The position numbers were made by a program, and so were the translations under genes. From Phycisphaeraceae bacterium (lineage in GTDB: Bacteria; Planctomycetota; Phycisphaerae; Phycisphaerales; Phycisphaeraceae): 34,939 nucleotides of DNA. The notes beneath the pieces are model-generated. The model was not told the DNA's origin. It made no database searches and saw only the letters and a list, made by a program, of their open reading frames with translations. This document shows, piece after piece, positions 17,254 to 24,462 of this stretch (positions are counted from its first letter, which is position 1; every line of letters begins with the position of its first letter). Where the stretch lies: the NCBI GenBank assembly GCA_002686995.1, contig NYZC01000376.1:1-34939 (forward strand), in the 5' to 3' direction.

Positions 17254-17293
17254 TCAGGTCAATCGTCCCACGCGGGGCAAACGAGATTGAGAA

Positions 17294-17312
17294 CGATCCC
17301 TTCAGGGGATCG
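17294..17312 (+). other. Conserved leader hairpin, PEP-CTERM gene 1
   Basis: CGATCCC pairs with GGGATCG around a 5-base loop. The equivalent place before gene 2 (18414-18433) keeps CGATCC/GGATCG while the loop has changed. Conservation of the stem through the duplication is compatible with an RNA structure, though only two copies exist. Confidence 0.45.
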
Positions 17313-17387
17313 ATTCGGGGAGGTCCTGTTTTCGAAGCCGCGAACGATGCAGTTCGGGCAGTGCACCCTTTTTGCAAGGAGTCAACT

Positions 17388-18152
17388 ATGAAGCTTGTGA
17401 GTCGAACGAAGACCATCGTCGCTATTGCGGCCATGGCAGCCGTGGCGATCGCGGCGGCGCCCGCCGGCGCCGGCCTGTGCATCGTCCCGGACAACGGCAG
17501 CGGCACCGCCGACCTGCCCCCGAACTGCACGGAGGGATACCTGAGCCCCGACGACGTGCACCTGATCATCGACGGTCTGCCCGCGGGCACGACCATCGAG
17601 CTGGATGCGTCGCACAACGAGTTCTTCGTGCGCCAGGGCGGCCCCGGCGGCAACCTTGGCGGCGAGTTCGAGATATTCGATTCCTTCCTGCAGATTCAGT
17701 TGACGGGCACCGGCCTGCTCGCAGGCTTCAACCGCACGCTCGGCATGCAGGCGCTGACCGAAACCCACATCGGCCCGCGCAATCCGGGCGATCCGGTGCA
17801 GGATTTCGACACCGAGATGGTGGCGCTGCAGGGCGCGATCTTCGGTGACCCCGACTTTGACGAACTCAGGATCACCGCCGGGTCGGCCAACGGCCTGCCC
17901 AGCCCCGGTCACACGACGCTGACGCGCCTTCCCAGCGGCGACTTCCACGTCGACAGCTTCTTCGACATCACTTACCAGATCGACTTCCAGGGCGCTCCGG
18001 GCGGGGCGCTCGGCGGGCTGGGTGGAAGCACGACCGGCACGCTCCGTATGCAGGCCGGCGAACCATTCCCCGAGCCGTCAGCACTCCTGATGCTCGCCGC
18101 GACGGCGAGTGCCGCCTTGGTTCGACGCGGCCGACGGGCACGGAGCATCTGA
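17388..18152 (+). CDS. PEP-CTERM sorting domain protein (tandem copy 1)
   Basis: A secreted protein of 254 residues. It has an N-terminal signal peptide (hydrophobic IVAIAAMAAVAIAAAPAGAG), a body of unknown function rich in Gly, Asp and Pro with no family I recognise, and a C-terminal PEP-CTERM signal. In the signal, FPEPSALLMLAATASAAL forms the PEP motif and transmembrane segment, followed by basic VRRGRRAR. Such proteins are processed by an exosortase and are often exopolysaccharide or envelope-associated; no exosortase lies in the window. The start is ATG 17388 with AAGGAG 8 bases upstream; an earlier in-frame ATG at 17361 lacks a signal sequence fit. The next gene is a close tandem duplicate. 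Control appears to be by sigma-54. Confidence 0.9.
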   Translation: MKLVSRTKTIVAIAAMAAVAIAAAPAGAGLCIVPDNGSGTADLPPNCTEGYLSPDDVHLIIDGLPAGTTIELDASHNEFFVRQGGPGGNLGGEFEIFDSFLQIQLTGTGLLAGFNRTLGMQALTETHIGPRNPGDPVQDFDTEMVALQGAIFGDPDFDELRITAGSANGLPSPGHTTLTRLPSGDFHVDSFFDITYQIDFQGAPGGALGGLGGSTTGTLRMQAGEPFPEPSALLMLAATASAALVRRGRRARSI

Positions 18153-18186
18153 CGTACTCGAAAATCGGAGTATAGAGAACACCGAG

Positions 18187-18222
18187 CAGGACCCGCTTCA
18201 CGGCGGGGCCTGTTCTTTTTTT
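18187..18222 (+). terminator. Rho-independent terminator of PEP-CTERM gene 1
   Basis: CAGGACCCGC pairs with GCGGGGCCTG (one mismatch, 18187-18196 with 18203-18212), followed by TTC and a run of seven T. It lies 35 bases after the stop. The same hairpin follows gene 2. Confidence 0.88.
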
Positions 18223-18250
18223 AATCACTCCGCGTCGACCTGCGCATTCC

Positions 18251-18290
18251 GTTTCGGCTGCCAAAAGCGCTGGCCATTTCGGCGTCGTCG
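18251..18290 (+). promoter_or_regulatory. Candidate upstream activator site for PEP-CTERM gene 2
   Basis: TTTCGGCTGCCAAAA (18252-18266) followed by a TTTCGGCG half-site repeats the pattern at 17109-17145 with sequence drift, about 93 bp before the sigma-54 -24 element. It may be merely inherited with the duplication, but the surrounding sequence has diverged more than the motifs. Confidence 0.45.
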
Positions 18291-18357
18291 CCCGGAGGCG
18301 CCGCGCTTTTTCCGCCGGATCGGCTCTTGAACGCATCCCCGCGAGTCGGCGTATCGC

Positions 18358-18373
18358 AGGCACGACAGTTGCA
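18358..18373 (+). promoter_or_regulatory. Sigma-54 (RpoN) promoter of PEP-CTERM gene 2
   Basis: AGGCACGACAGTTGCA has the required GG (18359-18360) and GC (18371-18372) at the sigma-54 spacing and GGCACG...TTGCA in full. Distance to the start codon is the same as in gene 1 to within one base. It is followed by the same leader, including the hairpin at 18414-18433. Confidence 0.75.
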
Positions 18374-18413
18374 CTAGGTCAATCGTCCCCAGCGGGGCAA
18401 AAGAGATTGAGAA

Positions 18414-18433
18414 CGATCCACTCGGGGGGATCG
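18414..18433 (+). other. Conserved leader hairpin, PEP-CTERM gene 2
   Basis: CGATCC pairs with GGATCG around an 8-base loop, corresponding to 17294-17312. The loop differs from gene 1 while the stem ends are kept. Confidence 0.4.
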
Positions 18434-18508
18434 TGCCGGGTTGGTCCGGTCTTCGAAGCCGCGAACGATGCAGTTCGGGCAGTGCACCTTTTTTGCAAGG
18501 AGTCATTG

Positions 18509-19276
18509 ATGACGTTTGTGAATCGAATGAAGACCCTCGTCGCTCTTGCGGCCATGGCAGCCGTGACGATCGCGGCGGCGCCCGCCGGCGCCGGCCTGTG
18601 CATCGTTCCCGACAATGGCAACGGCACCGCCGATCTGCCCCCGAACTGCACGGAGGGCTACCTGAGCCCCGACGACGTGCACATGATTCTCGACGGCCTC
18701 CCGCCCTCGCCGCCGACGACCATCATTCTCGACGCTTCCCACAACGAGTTCATCCTCCGCTCCGGCGGCCCCGGCGGCAACCTCGGTGGCGAGTTCGAGA
18801 TCTTCGACTCGTTCCTCAACATCAACCTTCAGGGCACCGGACTGCTCGCGGGTCTCAATCACAACATGGTGTTGCAGGCCCAGACCGAAACGCACATCGG
18901 GCCGCGCAATCCCGGCGATCCGGTGCAGAGTTTCCCGACCGAGATGTTCAACCTGTTCGGAACGCACTCCGACTCCCTGTTCCAGAACTTCACGATCGTC
19001 GCCGGCTCCAGCCAGGGACTTCCGAGTCCGGGTCAGACGACACTGACTCAGCTTCCCAGCGGCGACTTTCACGTCGACAGCTTTTTCGACGTGACCTACA
19101 GGATCGATTTCGAGGGAGCGCCGGGCAGCGCGCTCGATGGCATGAGCGGCTCGACCACCGCCACGATCCTCATGCAGGCCGGCGAGCCATTCCCCGAGCC
19201 GTCAGCACTCCTGATGCTCGCCGCTACGGCGAGCGCCGCTTTGGTTCGACGCGGCCGCCGGGCACGGAGGAACTGA
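18509..19276 (+). CDS. PEP-CTERM sorting domain protein (tandem copy 2)
   Basis: A 255-residue paralogue of the preceding gene. It shares the signal peptide (ALAAMAAVTIAAAPAGAG), the mature start GLCIVPDNG.GTADLPPNC, the blocks GEFEIFDSFL and ETHIGPRNPGDPV, and the PEP-CTERM tail FPEPSALLMLAATASAAL plus VRRGRRAR. The tail is nearly identical; the middle (about residues 120-170) is more diverged. The function of the body is unknown. ATG 18509 follows AAGGAG; the frame opens further upstream but only through leader sequence. It has its own sigma-54 promoter and terminator, so the two copies are separate transcription units, presumably co-regulated. Confidence 0.9.
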   Translation: MTFVNRMKTLVALAAMAAVTIAAAPAGAGLCIVPDNGNGTADLPPNCTEGYLSPDDVHMILDGLPPSPPTTIILDASHNEFILRSGGPGGNLGGEFEIFDSFLNINLQGTGLLAGLNHNMVLQAQTETHIGPRNPGDPVQSFPTEMFNLFGTHSDSLFQNFTIVAGSSQGLPSPGQTTLTQLPSGDFHVDSFFDVTYRIDFEGAPGSALDGMSGSTTATILMQAGEPFPEPSALLMLAATASAALVRRGRRARRN

Positions 19277-19311
19277 CGTCACTCGAAAATCGGAGTAAAG
19301 AGAACACCGAG

Positions 19312-19344
19312 CAGGACCCGCCTCACGGCGGGTTCTGTTCTTTT
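19312..19344 (+). terminator. Rho-independent terminator of PEP-CTERM gene 2
   Basis: CAGGACCCGCC pairs with GGCGGGTTCTG (one G-U pair) around a 4-base loop, 19312-19337, followed by TTCTTTTA. The T-run is shorter than in the gene 1 copy. Confidence 0.82.
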
Positions 19345-19375
19345 ATCTACGTGCACGCCGCCAACCTTGAGATTA

Positions 19376-19536
19376 GGCTCTGTCTCAAAACTCTGCCTGG
19401 CGTCGACCGGCTGCATCGCCCGTTGGCGGCGTCGGCCCCCATCGACGATGCACAGCGACATCGCCTGCTTCGGCCCTCCTTGCCAACGGACGATTCGCTC
19501 GGCCTTGCGCCCGCGGCAGAGTTCTGAGACAGAGCC
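19376..19536 (+). mobile_element. MITE-like element, complete copy (161 bp)
   Basis: Terminal inverted repeats of 22 bp with one mismatch: GGCTCTGTCTCAAAACTCTG at the left and the inverse of GGCTCTGTCTCAGAACTCTG at the right. It is flanked by TA on both sides (19374-19375 and 19537-19538), consistent with a TA target duplication as made by several DDE families. No coding capacity. About 95% identical to 1-147. A parent transposase is not in the window, so the family is not assigned. Confidence 0.88.
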
Positions 19537-19539
19537 TAA

Positions 19540-19598
19540 GCTATTAGTCATTGAATCATTAAGCCAATGGTAATTGGCTTAATGACTAATAGCTTGAT
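19540..19598. repeat. AT-rich hairpin with 8-bp periodicity upstream of aroK
   Basis: AGCTATTAGTCATT and AAGCCAAT on the left pair with ATTGGCTTAATGACTAATAG on the right; the left arm has an extra 8 bp (GAATCATT). The right arm plus a few bases (19573-19598) equals 15657-15682 upstream of astB except for one base. It directly abuts the MITE and ends about 14 bases before the aroK start. Confidence 0.75.
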
Positions 19599-19612
19599 TT
19601 CCATTGATTTCC

Positions 19613-20128
19613 ATGAATATCGTCCTCATCGGCTATCGAGCCTCGGGCAAGACGACCGTCGGCCGCCTGCTCGCCGCACGCCTCGGCTGGCCCCTGCGCG
19701 ACGTCGATCGCGGCATCGAGGCGAAGTGCGATCTGACGATCAAGGACATCTTCGAGCAGAAGGGCGAGCCGTTCTACCGCGACGTCGAGTCGCAGGTCGT
19801 CGTCGAGATGTGCGCCGAGGATCGCAGCGTCATCTCGTTCGGCGGCGGCACCATCATGCGCCCGGCCAACCAGGAGCACGCCCGGCGCGACGCGCTGGTC
19901 GTCTACCTGCAGGCCGCGCCGGGGGAATTGTGGCGCCGCATCCAGGCGGATCCGGACAGCGAGCTGAACCGACCCAATCTCAGTCGCGGCGGATTCGAAG
20001 AGGTCGTCGAAATGCTCGAAAAGCGGGAGCCGACGTACATCGCGTGCGCCGACCTGACCCTCGACGCGACGCTCCCGCCCGAAACCCTGGCGCAAAAAAT
20101 CGCAGAATCGCTCCCTCCTCCAAAATAA
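19613..20128 (+). CDS. aroK: Shikimate kinase
   Basis: Shikimate kinase phosphorylates shikimate at the 3-OH in the chorismate pathway. The 171-residue P-loop protein has Walker A GYRASGKT at 7-14, the shikimate-binding DVD (30-32), Arg in FYRDVE (about 56), the glycine motif FGGGT at 76-80 and a lid with NRPNLS. The length is typical (E. coli AroK 173). The start is ATG 19613; an in-frame TTG nine bases earlier lies next to the repeat and gives only three extra residues. The TAA stop (20126-20128) is in the first unit of an octanucleotide array. The upstream neighbour is a repeat block, so the promoter is not evident. It is convergent with the E1 beta gene. Confidence 0.94.
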   Translation: MNIVLIGYRASGKTTVGRLLAARLGWPLRDVDRGIEAKCDLTIKDIFEQKGEPFYRDVESQVVVEMCAEDRSVISFGGGTIMRPANQEHARRDALVVYLQAAPGELWRRIQADPDSELNRPNLSRGGFEEVVEMLEKREPTYIACADLTLDATLPPETLAQKIAESLPPPK

Positions 20129-20193
20129 CAAATAACCCAATAACCAATCCCCCATCCACCCATCCACCCACTCACCCACTCACCCATCCCCCC
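20122..20193. repeat. Octanucleotide array, nine units, between aroK and the E1 beta gene
   Basis: Nine consecutive 8-mers in register: AAAATAAC, AAATAACC, CAATAACC, AATCCCCC, then ATCCACCC twice, ACTCACCC twice, ATCCCCCC. The units drift from A/T-rich to C-rich, as expected of a tandem array changing by duplication and mutation. It begins inside the aroK coding sequence and stops about 15 bases before the convergent E1 beta stop. Confidence 0.9.
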
Positions 20194-20208
20194 ACGCCGG
20201 CGCCCCCC

Positions 20209-21237
20209 TCAATACTCGAGCAGCTCCCGCGCCGCGGCCACGATTCGGGCGGCGGTCGGTCGATATGCGTTCTCGAGGACGGGGCTGAAGGGTACGGGCA
20301 CATCCACCGACGCGACGCGGATCACCGGCGCAAGCAGGTGCTCGGCGCAGTGCTCCATGACGCCCGCCGCGATTTCGGCGCCCACGCCGCCGGTCTTCGG
20401 CCCTTCCTCGACGATCACGACACGGCCCGTCTTCCGGACGGACGCGCCGATCGTCTCGTAATCGATGGGCTGGAGACTCCGCACGTCGATGACCTCGGCG
20501 ACGTCACCGCCAAGCTGCTCCGCGGCGGCGGCGGCGATATGCGTCATGAGCAGCCAGCCGAGCACCGTCACGCCGCTGCCCTCCCGGACGACGGATGCGC
20601 GATCGAGCGGGACGGTGTAGTCCTCATCCGGGATGTCACTGCTGCCGTCGACGGCGCCGGACTCGACCCGCGCCCCCTTTGATCCATACAGCAGCTTGTG
20701 CTCGAACATCAGCACCGGGTTGTCGTCGCGCACCGCCGACTTCAGGATCCCCTTGGCGTCGTACGCGTTCGAGACGGCAACGACCTTCACGCCGGGCACG
20801 CCGATGAAGAACCGCTCCATGTTGTGTGCGTGCTGCGCGCCGCGCCCGGTCGCTCCGACCGGCGCCCGCATGACGAGCGGCACGCTGGCCTTGCCGCCGG
20901 ACATGTAGCACATCTTCGCCGCGTTGTTGACGATCTGGTCCATCGCGAGGAACAGGAAATCGCCGTATTGCACGTCGGCGATCGGCCGCATGCCCATCAT
21001 CGCGGCCCCGACCGCGGCCCCGAAGAAGCCAAGCTCGGCGATCGGCGTGTCGAGCATCCGGTCCGGAAACTTCTCTTCGAGACCGAGCGTCACGGTGAAC
21101 GCGCCGCCCCAGCCGCCAGGCACGCCGATGTCCTCGCCAATGCAGAAGACGCTCTCGTCGCGCTCCATCTCCTCGGCAATCGCCTCGCGCAGGGCATCGG
21201 CCAGGCTCAGCCGCCGGGTTGTCGATTCAATGGCCAT
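20209..21237 (-). CDS. 2-oxoacid dehydrogenase E1 component, beta subunit (pyruvate/acetoin type)
   Basis: The beta chain of a thiamine-diphosphate E1 enzyme (342 residues). Marks include EDIGVPGGWGGAFTVTLGL, DTPIAELGFFGAAVGAAMMG (cofactor and interface region), VQYGDFLFLAMDQIVNNAAK, a MRAPVGATGRGAQHAHNMER loop with conserved His, and the C-terminal transketolase half (VIDVRSLQPIDYETI, VIVEEGPKTGGVGAEIA). Length and motifs fit PdhB/AcoB, which decarboxylate pyruvate or acetoin; branched-chain substrates cannot be excluded. The ATG at 21237 follows GAGGAG. It lies 54 bases after E1 alpha, with a perfect 11-bp hairpin in that gap. Confidence 0.92.
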   Translation of the reverse strand: MAIESTTRRLSLADALREAIAEEMERDESVFCIGEDIGVPGGWGGAFTVTLGLEEKFPDRMLDTPIAELGFFGAAVGAAMMGMRPIADVQYGDFLFLAMDQIVNNAAKMCYMSGGKASVPLVMRAPVGATGRGAQHAHNMERFFIGVPGVKVVAVSNAYDAKGILKSAVRDDNPVLMFEHKLLYGSKGARVESGAVDGSSDIPDEDYTVPLDRASVVREGSGVTVLGWLLMTHIAAAAAEQLGGDVAEVIDVRSLQPIDYETIGASVRKTGRVVIVEEGPKTGGVGAEIAAGVMEHCAEHLLAPVIRVASVDVPVPFSPVLENAYRPTAARIVAAARELLEY

Positions 21238-21268
21238 GGCAAACCTGCTCCTCGTTACCGCTCCTCGC

Positions 21269-21293
21269 GACGCGCGGGCTTCGCCCGCGCGTC
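21269..21293 (-). other. Perfect 11-bp hairpin at the E1 alpha / E1 beta junction
   Basis: GACGCGCGGGC pairs with GCCCGCGCGTC around a 3-base loop. It overlaps the E1 alpha stop codon (21292-21294). There is no T-run, so it is more likely an RNA stabiliser, processing site or translational spacer than a terminator. Confidence 0.6.
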
Positions 21294-22287
21294 ACGCGTA
21301 CACATGCGTTTCCAGATCCGCCACCGTCGGCTGCGGCTCGGACTGCGCCTTTTCGACCGCGGCCTGGAAGTCGGTCTGGATCGTCGACCGCATGGCGTCC
21401 AGGTCGCCCTGCTCGACGCCGCGACGCACCAGGCCGCGACCAAGCATCTCGATGGGATCGCGGTTCATCCAGAAGTCGCGCTCGTCCTTCGGCTGGTAAT
21501 GGCACGCATCACGACGAGAATGGCCGACGCGCCGGTACGTCAGGAGCTCGATCAGCACCGGACCCTCGCCGCGACGGCACTGGTCGACGGCCTCGCCGAC
21601 CACTTCGTGAACCGCCAGCACGTCGTTGCCGTCCGCGGTGACGCCCCGAATCCCGTAAGACGAGACGCGATCGGAAATCCGTTCGAGCCGCATCACCTTG
21701 TCGACGCGCGTCGACGCGCCGTAATGGTTGTTCTCGCAGATGAACACCGCCGGCAGCTTCCAGATCGCCGCAAGGTTGACGCCCTCGTGGAACGCGCCTT
21801 CCGCGATCGCGCCGTCGCCGAAGAAGCTGGCCACGACCTGTCCCGTCTTGCGCATCTTGAACGCAAGCGCCATCCCGGCCGCAAGCGGGATGCCCCCCGC
21901 GACGATCGCGATGCCGGGCACCATGTGCCGGCTCATGTCGCCGACGTGCATCGAGCCACCCTTCCCGGCGCAGCAGCCGGTGGACGCGCCGAACAGCTCG
22001 AAGAGAAGCTGCTCGATGCCCAGGCCCTTCGCGATCGCGTGCCCATGACCGCGGAACGTCGAGGTGATCCAGTCGTCCTCGCGCAGCGCGAAGCAGGCGC
22101 CGACGGCGCAGGCCTCCTGGCCCTGGCACTGGTGAATCGTGCCGGGCATCGTGCCTTCGAGGAAGAGAAACCGAACGCCCTCCTCGAACTCGCGGATCAC
22201 GACCATGCGGCGATACATCTCCCTGAGCGTGTCGAGGTCGTACCGCTGCAGGCGGGCATCGTCGATGTCGTTCGGAAGGTCAGTCAC
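21292..22287 (-). CDS. 2-oxoacid dehydrogenase E1 component, alpha subunit (pyruvate/acetoin type)
   Basis: The alpha chain of the same E1 (331 residues). Visible motifs: HQCQGQEACAVGACFALRED, STFRGHGHAIAKG, the thiamine-diphosphate motif GDG (157-159) through NN (186-187), and YRRVGHSRRDACHYQ of the E1 alpha loop. CCAGKGGSMHVGD is typical of PdhA/AcoA. The start is GTG 22287: GTGA overlaps the stop of the lipoyl gene, so translation is coupled. The frame remains open far upstream but that region encodes the lipoyl protein in another frame. The gene order lipoyl protein, E1 alpha, E1 beta has no E2 acyltransferase or E3 reductase here. Confidence 0.93.
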   Translation of the reverse strand: MTDLPNDIDDARLQRYDLDTLREMYRRMVVIREFEEGVRFLFLEGTMPGTIHQCQGQEACAVGACFALREDDWITSTFRGHGHAIAKGLGIEQLLFELFGASTGCCAGKGGSMHVGDMSRHMVPGIAIVAGGIPLAAGMALAFKMRKTGQVVASFFGDGAIAEGAFHEGVNLAAIWKLPAVFICENNHYGASTRVDKVMRLERISDRVSSYGIRGVTADGNDVLAVHEVVGEAVDQCRRGEGPVLIELLTYRRVGHSRRDACHYQPKDERDFWMNRDPIEMLGRGLVRRGVEQGDLDAMRSTIQTDFQAAVEKAQSEPQPTVADLETHVYA

Positions 22288-22661
22288 GTCTCGTCCCTCC
22301 GGCTTCGGTTTCGGGCGAACATGCCGCCTGATTTCGTGCTGCGCGGCGTGGCCGCGGCCTTCGAGTCGGGCGCAGGATCCTCGGTCTCCGCCGCCGGTGT
22401 CGAAGCAGGACGGACGGGCGCGCCTTCGACCTCGAACACCGCGATGACGGTCCCTTCCTCCACCTTCGCGCCGTCGTCGGCAACGATGCGCTTGAGCTGA
22501 CCGTTGATGACGGACTCGACGTCCATCTGCGCCTTGTCGGTCTCGACCGAGACGATGGCCTGGCCGCGCGTGACGGTTTCCCCCACCTCGATGTACCACT
22601 CGCTGATTGACACCTCGGCCTCGGCGGTGGAAAGATCAGGCATCTTCATCTCGTATTCCAT
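22284..22661 (-). CDS. Stand-alone lipoyl-domain protein (E2 N-terminus-like)
   Basis: A 125-residue protein with one biotinyl/lipoyl domain (about 1-80). It opens MEYEMKMPDLSTAEAEVSIS; the modified lysine is Lys43 in VETDKAQMDVES. The rest is a Pro/Ala-rich linker (APVRPASTPAAETEDPAPDS) and a basic tail. The linker resembles that between domains of E2 enzymes, but the peripheral-subunit-binding and acyltransferase domains are missing. It may be a truncated E2, or a separate lipoyl carrier that loads onto an E2 encoded elsewhere. The ATG at 22661 is chosen; a start at 22691 adds ten unconserved residues. The stop overlaps the E1 alpha GTG. Confidence 0.88.
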   Translation of the reverse strand: MEYEMKMPDLSTAEAEVSISEWYIEVGETVTRGQAIVSVETDKAQMDVESVINGQLKRIVADDGAKVEEGTVIAVFEVEGAPVRPASTPAAETEDPAPDSKAAATPRSTKSGGMFARNRSRRDET

Positions 22662-22768
22662 GGCGACGGCATTGTAGCTCCGACGCGGCATCAGGCCGCC
22701 ATGTCATTCGACCCGCGGGCTCACGCCGCGCGGTACGCCAGTGGTATGTGCGCGCACGACGCTGGCGA

Positions 22769-22791
22769 ACCCCCGGCGTCAGCCGGGGGGT
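22769..22791 (-). other. GC-rich hairpin between the isomerase-like and lipoyl genes
   Basis: ACCCCCGGC pairs with GCCGGGGGGT around a 4-base loop. It lies about 20 bases after the isomerase-like stop and about 110 before the lipoyl start on the minus strand. No T-run follows, so it could be a Rho-type or partial terminator, or a stabiliser separating the two units. Confidence 0.4.
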
Positions 22792-22809
22792 ACCCCCATA
22801 CCCCCGACC

Positions 22810-24273
22810 CTAGGCCCCAGCCACTTCCGTGAGATCAAGCGTCGGCATGCCCAGCAGCTCCGCCACGCGAGCCATGTCTTCCGTCCAGTCGCCGTAGACG
22901 AACGAGAAATGATGTTCCACCCCGTGCTTCATCATGCGCCGGAAGTACGTCTCCAGCGATATGTCCGGCTTGAAGATCATGTGCTCGTGATGCACCGGCC
23001 GCTTCGGTGTCTCCACCGATTCCCCCGCTGCCGTGCGCATCACGTACCCGTCATGATCACGGAACAGGTTCACCCACGTCACGCGGCCCGGGCGGCAGAT
23101 GAACTCCGGCACCACGCCGTGGCGCGGCGCGGGTGGTGATTCGTTGAAGTGGATGTACATCGTGTTGCGCAGCGAAACCCGGCTCGGGTCGTCGGCCATC
23201 CCGAACGCGGCCGACCCTCCGTCGTGGCCGCCCAGGATCCAGTTGCGCTTCGTGTCGAACATCAGGTGCTCCCAGAAGTGGGGCGCGTGCCCGGCCAGCT
23301 CGCGCAGGTACAGCCCTCCGACCATCGTCGTCAGGTCTCCCTCGCAGGTCACGACGATTCCTCGATCCATGAGCCGGTTGGCGCCGATGTGCGGAAGCTG
23401 CCCCAGCCGGTAGGTCATCGCGTAGAACGCCTCGATGCCGACGGCGTCCAGCTCGTGGTGCGCCACGACACGCTCGAGGCCGATGGCGATGCGCACGGCC
23501 TGGCGCAACTCGTCCATCGACGGCTCCTGGAGCGTGTACTGGTCGAGCACCTCATCGAGAAGCTGCTTCTCCTCGGCGTCGGTCACCTTCTTCACCTCGT
23601 CCTCGACCTCGTGGATGTAGGCGTAGGTGATGGCGACGCCCGTCTGGCTCATCATCTTCGTCTCGTCCGGAAACGTGTCGTACATCGGAGCGTCGTTGCA
23701 GCGATGCGGCAGGAAGCCGACCCGGCACTGCTTCACGTTGGCGATCGCCTTGGCCGCCCGGGCGTACGACGCGACCTGGCGGGCGACTTCGGGCATGTGC
23801 CCGAACGCGTAGGCGATGGTCCGGCCGGGTCGCATCCGGATCGCCGAGCCGACGATCTGGACGCAGCTGTTGTTGCCCCAGCAGCGCGAATAGTCGATCA
23901 GCGAGAAGTCCTCGGGAATCTCGTCGAGGCCCTGGGTATGAGCGAGGATGACCGGCCGGTCGCCGAACTCGTCGAGAAACGCGTAGGTCATCTTGTCGTC
24001 GACGTACGTCGCGTGGTAGAAGACCACCGCGTCGACGCCGTCGTCACGGAACCGCCGCCCCATGGCCGCCGAATCCTCGTGAGACGCGACGAGCCCGGAG
24101 CCGACGACCTCGATGCCCTCGGCCTCGAGCAGCCCGGCCAGGCGCCGGCCGTCGGCCTCGACGGCCTCCTTGAGCGCTTCCATGCCGGTCATCGTCCAGT
24201 ACCACTCCATGGCGCCGACGAACAGCCCGATGCGGGGCTTGCGCATGACAAAGGGCTTGAGCTGATTGGACAC
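22810..24273 (-). CDS. L-fucose/L-arabinose isomerase-family protein
   Basis: A 487-residue protein of the L-fucose/L-arabinose isomerase superfamily (Mn-dependent aldose-ketose isomerases). The N-terminal flavodoxin-like region begins MRKPRIGLFVGAMEWYW, with DAVVFYHATYVDDKMTYAF. The central metal-binding region contains VTCEGDLTTMVGG, the probable Glu ligand, and a C-terminal VHHEHMIFK His segment. Sugar specificity is not clear; family members include proteins with no proven isomerase activity. The start is GTG 24273 with AAGGAG 7 bases upstream. It is first on the minus strand before the lipoyl/E1 genes, 150 bases apart with a hairpin, so cotranscription is uncertain. With the FGGY kinase and L-fucose-dehydrogenase-type reductase it suggests deoxysugar or aldose utilisation. 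Confidence 0.85.
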   Translation of the reverse strand: MSNQLKPFVMRKPRIGLFVGAMEWYWTMTGMEALKEAVEADGRRLAGLLEAEGIEVVGSGLVASHEDSAAMGRRFRDDGVDAVVFYHATYVDDKMTYAFLDEFGDRPVILAHTQGLDEIPEDFSLIDYSRCWGNNSCVQIVGSAIRMRPGRTIAYAFGHMPEVARQVASYARAAKAIANVKQCRVGFLPHRCNDAPMYDTFPDETKMMSQTGVAITYAYIHEVEDEVKKVTDAEEKQLLDEVLDQYTLQEPSMDELRQAVRIAIGLERVVAHHELDAVGIEAFYAMTYRLGQLPHIGANRLMDRGIVVTCEGDLTTMVGGLYLRELAGHAPHFWEHLMFDTKRNWILGGHDGGSAAFGMADDPSRVSLRNTMYIHFNESPPAPRHGVVPEFICRPGRVTWVNLFRDHDGYVMRTAAGESVETPKRPVHHEHMIFKPDISLETYFRRMMKHGVEHHFSFVYGDWTEDMARVAELLGMPTLDLTEVAGA

Positions 24274-24462
24274 GGGCGAACTCCTTCACTTGGGGATGGC
24301 GGAGCCATTGTACGGATGGCGGGATTCGGGTTCCGGACGCCCAGTGGAGCCGGCGCTCGCATCGGGCCGCAGTGCCGCATCTCACATCATGCGCGCACGA
24401 CAGTCTCAGGGCTCCCGCCATGGCATCCGATTCATCGTTTCGAACGGCTTGCGCAAGAGCGC

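Noticed and set aside
20698-22500. 600-codon open frame opposite E1 alpha and E1 beta
   Set aside because: Antisense to two recognisable genes; its translation shows no recognisable domain.
22769-22791. Hairpin as a definite Rho-independent terminator
   Set aside because: Lacks a following run of T on the minus strand, so it is listed only as a hairpin of uncertain role.
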